In this document: positions 63,330-64,000 of the stretch, piece after piece
How the letters are laid out: every line of letters begins with the position of its first letter
Position numbering within the stretch: position 1 is the stretch's first letter
DNA from: Blastobasis lacticolella
Taxonomy: Eukaryota > Arthropoda > Insecta > Lepidoptera > Blastobasidae
DNA length: 64,000 bases
NCBI GenBank assembly: GCA_905147135.1
Contig: LR990039.1
Span: forward strand, 31,493,708-31,557,707
Direction: 5' to 3'
Program-made: the position numbers and the translations under genes
Notes under the pieces: model-generated
Told to the model about the DNA's origin: nothing
What the model saw: only the letters and a program-made list of their open reading frames with translations
Database searches by the model: none

Positions 63330-64000
63330 ACTTTATTGCACATGAAAACAAGTTACATAAAAAACAATAATTATAAACGGTTGTTCACAAAGGTGGGCTT
63401 ATCTCTGTAAGAGATCTCTTCCAGCCAACCCTACCGGGTGTGGAGAAAAGCAATAAGCGGGAAAGCAATAAATAAAGTGCACTACCTTTCTAAATAAGCT
63501 ACGTTATATAAGTACCTACCTATTATACATAAATACCTATAATAATATATAATATACTATATAAATATATATATATATTATAAATATTCTATAAAGCTAA
63601 TCAAGAGATGATAAAAGATGCTCTTTTAGTCTTGACTTAAAAGTACCAACTGTTTGACTGTCCCTAATATTAGCTGGCAAGTCATTCCACAGTCGCGCCG
63701 CTTCAACAGTAAACGACTTGAAAAAGAAGTTGGAGTTACAGTGAGGAACTTCCAGTGGTCTGATAACGTTTTCACGCCTGGAGCGGGAAGGAGCGGGCAG
63801 GAGGCGAAAACGGGACCGGATATATTCCGGAAAAGAAGGATTCCCTAAAGCTTTATAAAGGAACGTAAGGATGTGGAGGTTTCTACGTTGTCTAATTGGA
63901 AGCCACTTCAGTCGTGAGCGATATTCAGAAACATGATCATACTTTCGCAAGCCAAATACAAATCTGATTGCTAGATTCTGTAGGCGTTCCAATTTATTGG
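63330..64000 (-). mobile_element. CR1/jockey-like LINE, 3' end, antisense, runs off the window
   Basis: The minus-strand frame from the window edge (63992) to the stop near 63597 is open for 131 codons: L-E/M-E-R-L-Q-N-L-A-I-R-F-V-F-G-L-R-K-Y-D-H-V-S-E-Y, L-P-I-R-Q-R-R, A-A-R-L-W-N-D-L-P and L-K-E-H-L-L. The 3' UTR (63597-63330) has GGCTGGAAGAGATCTC...GATAAGCCC and an AATAAA before a TA-rich tail. The intact C-terminal frame suggests a fairly young insertion. The reverse transcriptase should lie beyond 64000. Confidence 0.88.

Overview
This is a window of eukaryotic, almost certainly lepidopteran (moth or butterfly), nuclear DNA. The evidence is an AT-rich, intron-containing sequence with canonical GT-AG splice sites. 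It has one insect-type UDP-glycosyltransferase (UGT) gene, and a repeat population I know from Lepidoptera: RTE elements with an (ATG)n tail, Helitron ends of the CTAGT type, tRNA-derived SINEs, piggyBac, mariner and BEL/Pao. There is no sign of bacterial or viral genomic organisation.

The only gene that reads intact is an 8-exon UGT on the + strand (54711-62298). Its spliced frame is 1560 nt, encoding 519 aa. It has a signal peptide, a complete UGT signature, a C-terminal membrane anchor and a dilysine ER-retention tail. The position where most insect UGTs carry the catalytic histidine appears to be leucine. Its introns hold a tRNA-SINE, RTE remnants and a LINE 3' end.

The first 54 kb are a transposon graveyard. 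0-9 kb: two copies of a TIR MITE, a near-perfect 88-bp-arm hairpin, a hAT-like MITE fragment, several copies of a (GAT)n-tailed SINE, and an RTE reverse transcriptase remnant. 10-16 kb: Helitron ends, an unclassified non-LTR reverse transcriptase with a C2H2 finger, and the 3' half of a BEL/Pao polyprotein. 18.4-21.1 kb: a LINE inserted into a tRNA-SINE, with a recoverable target-site duplication. 22-26 kb: RTE remnants and a 2.4-kb unit with about 270-bp terminal inverted repeats. 29.4 kb: a perfect 128-bp tandem duplication. 30.1-34.2 kb: a fossil PIF/Harbinger element (Myb/SANT ORF on +, HARBI1-like exons on -) carrying a mariner inside it. 34.6-43.3 kb: RTE, mariner and LINE remnants. 45.0-47.9 kb: a multi-exon piggyBac transposase pseudogene broken by a Helitron and a SINE. 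49-54 kb: an RTE endonuclease remnant and a composite repeat with a hAT-like MITE inside it. After the UGT come a fragment of an unnamed repetitive gene and an antisense LINE that runs off the window.

I see no operon-like or defence-like system. The most interesting items are the UGT with its apparent active-site change, the long hairpin at 4.2 kb, the nested Harbinger/mariner locus with an internal coding duplication, the 263-bp SINE whose (GAT)n tail suggests RTE mobilisation, the long-TIR element at 23.7-26.1 kb, and an unidentified, protein-like terminal exon at 26.75 kb. All calls come from reading the sequence; no alignment or database search was run.
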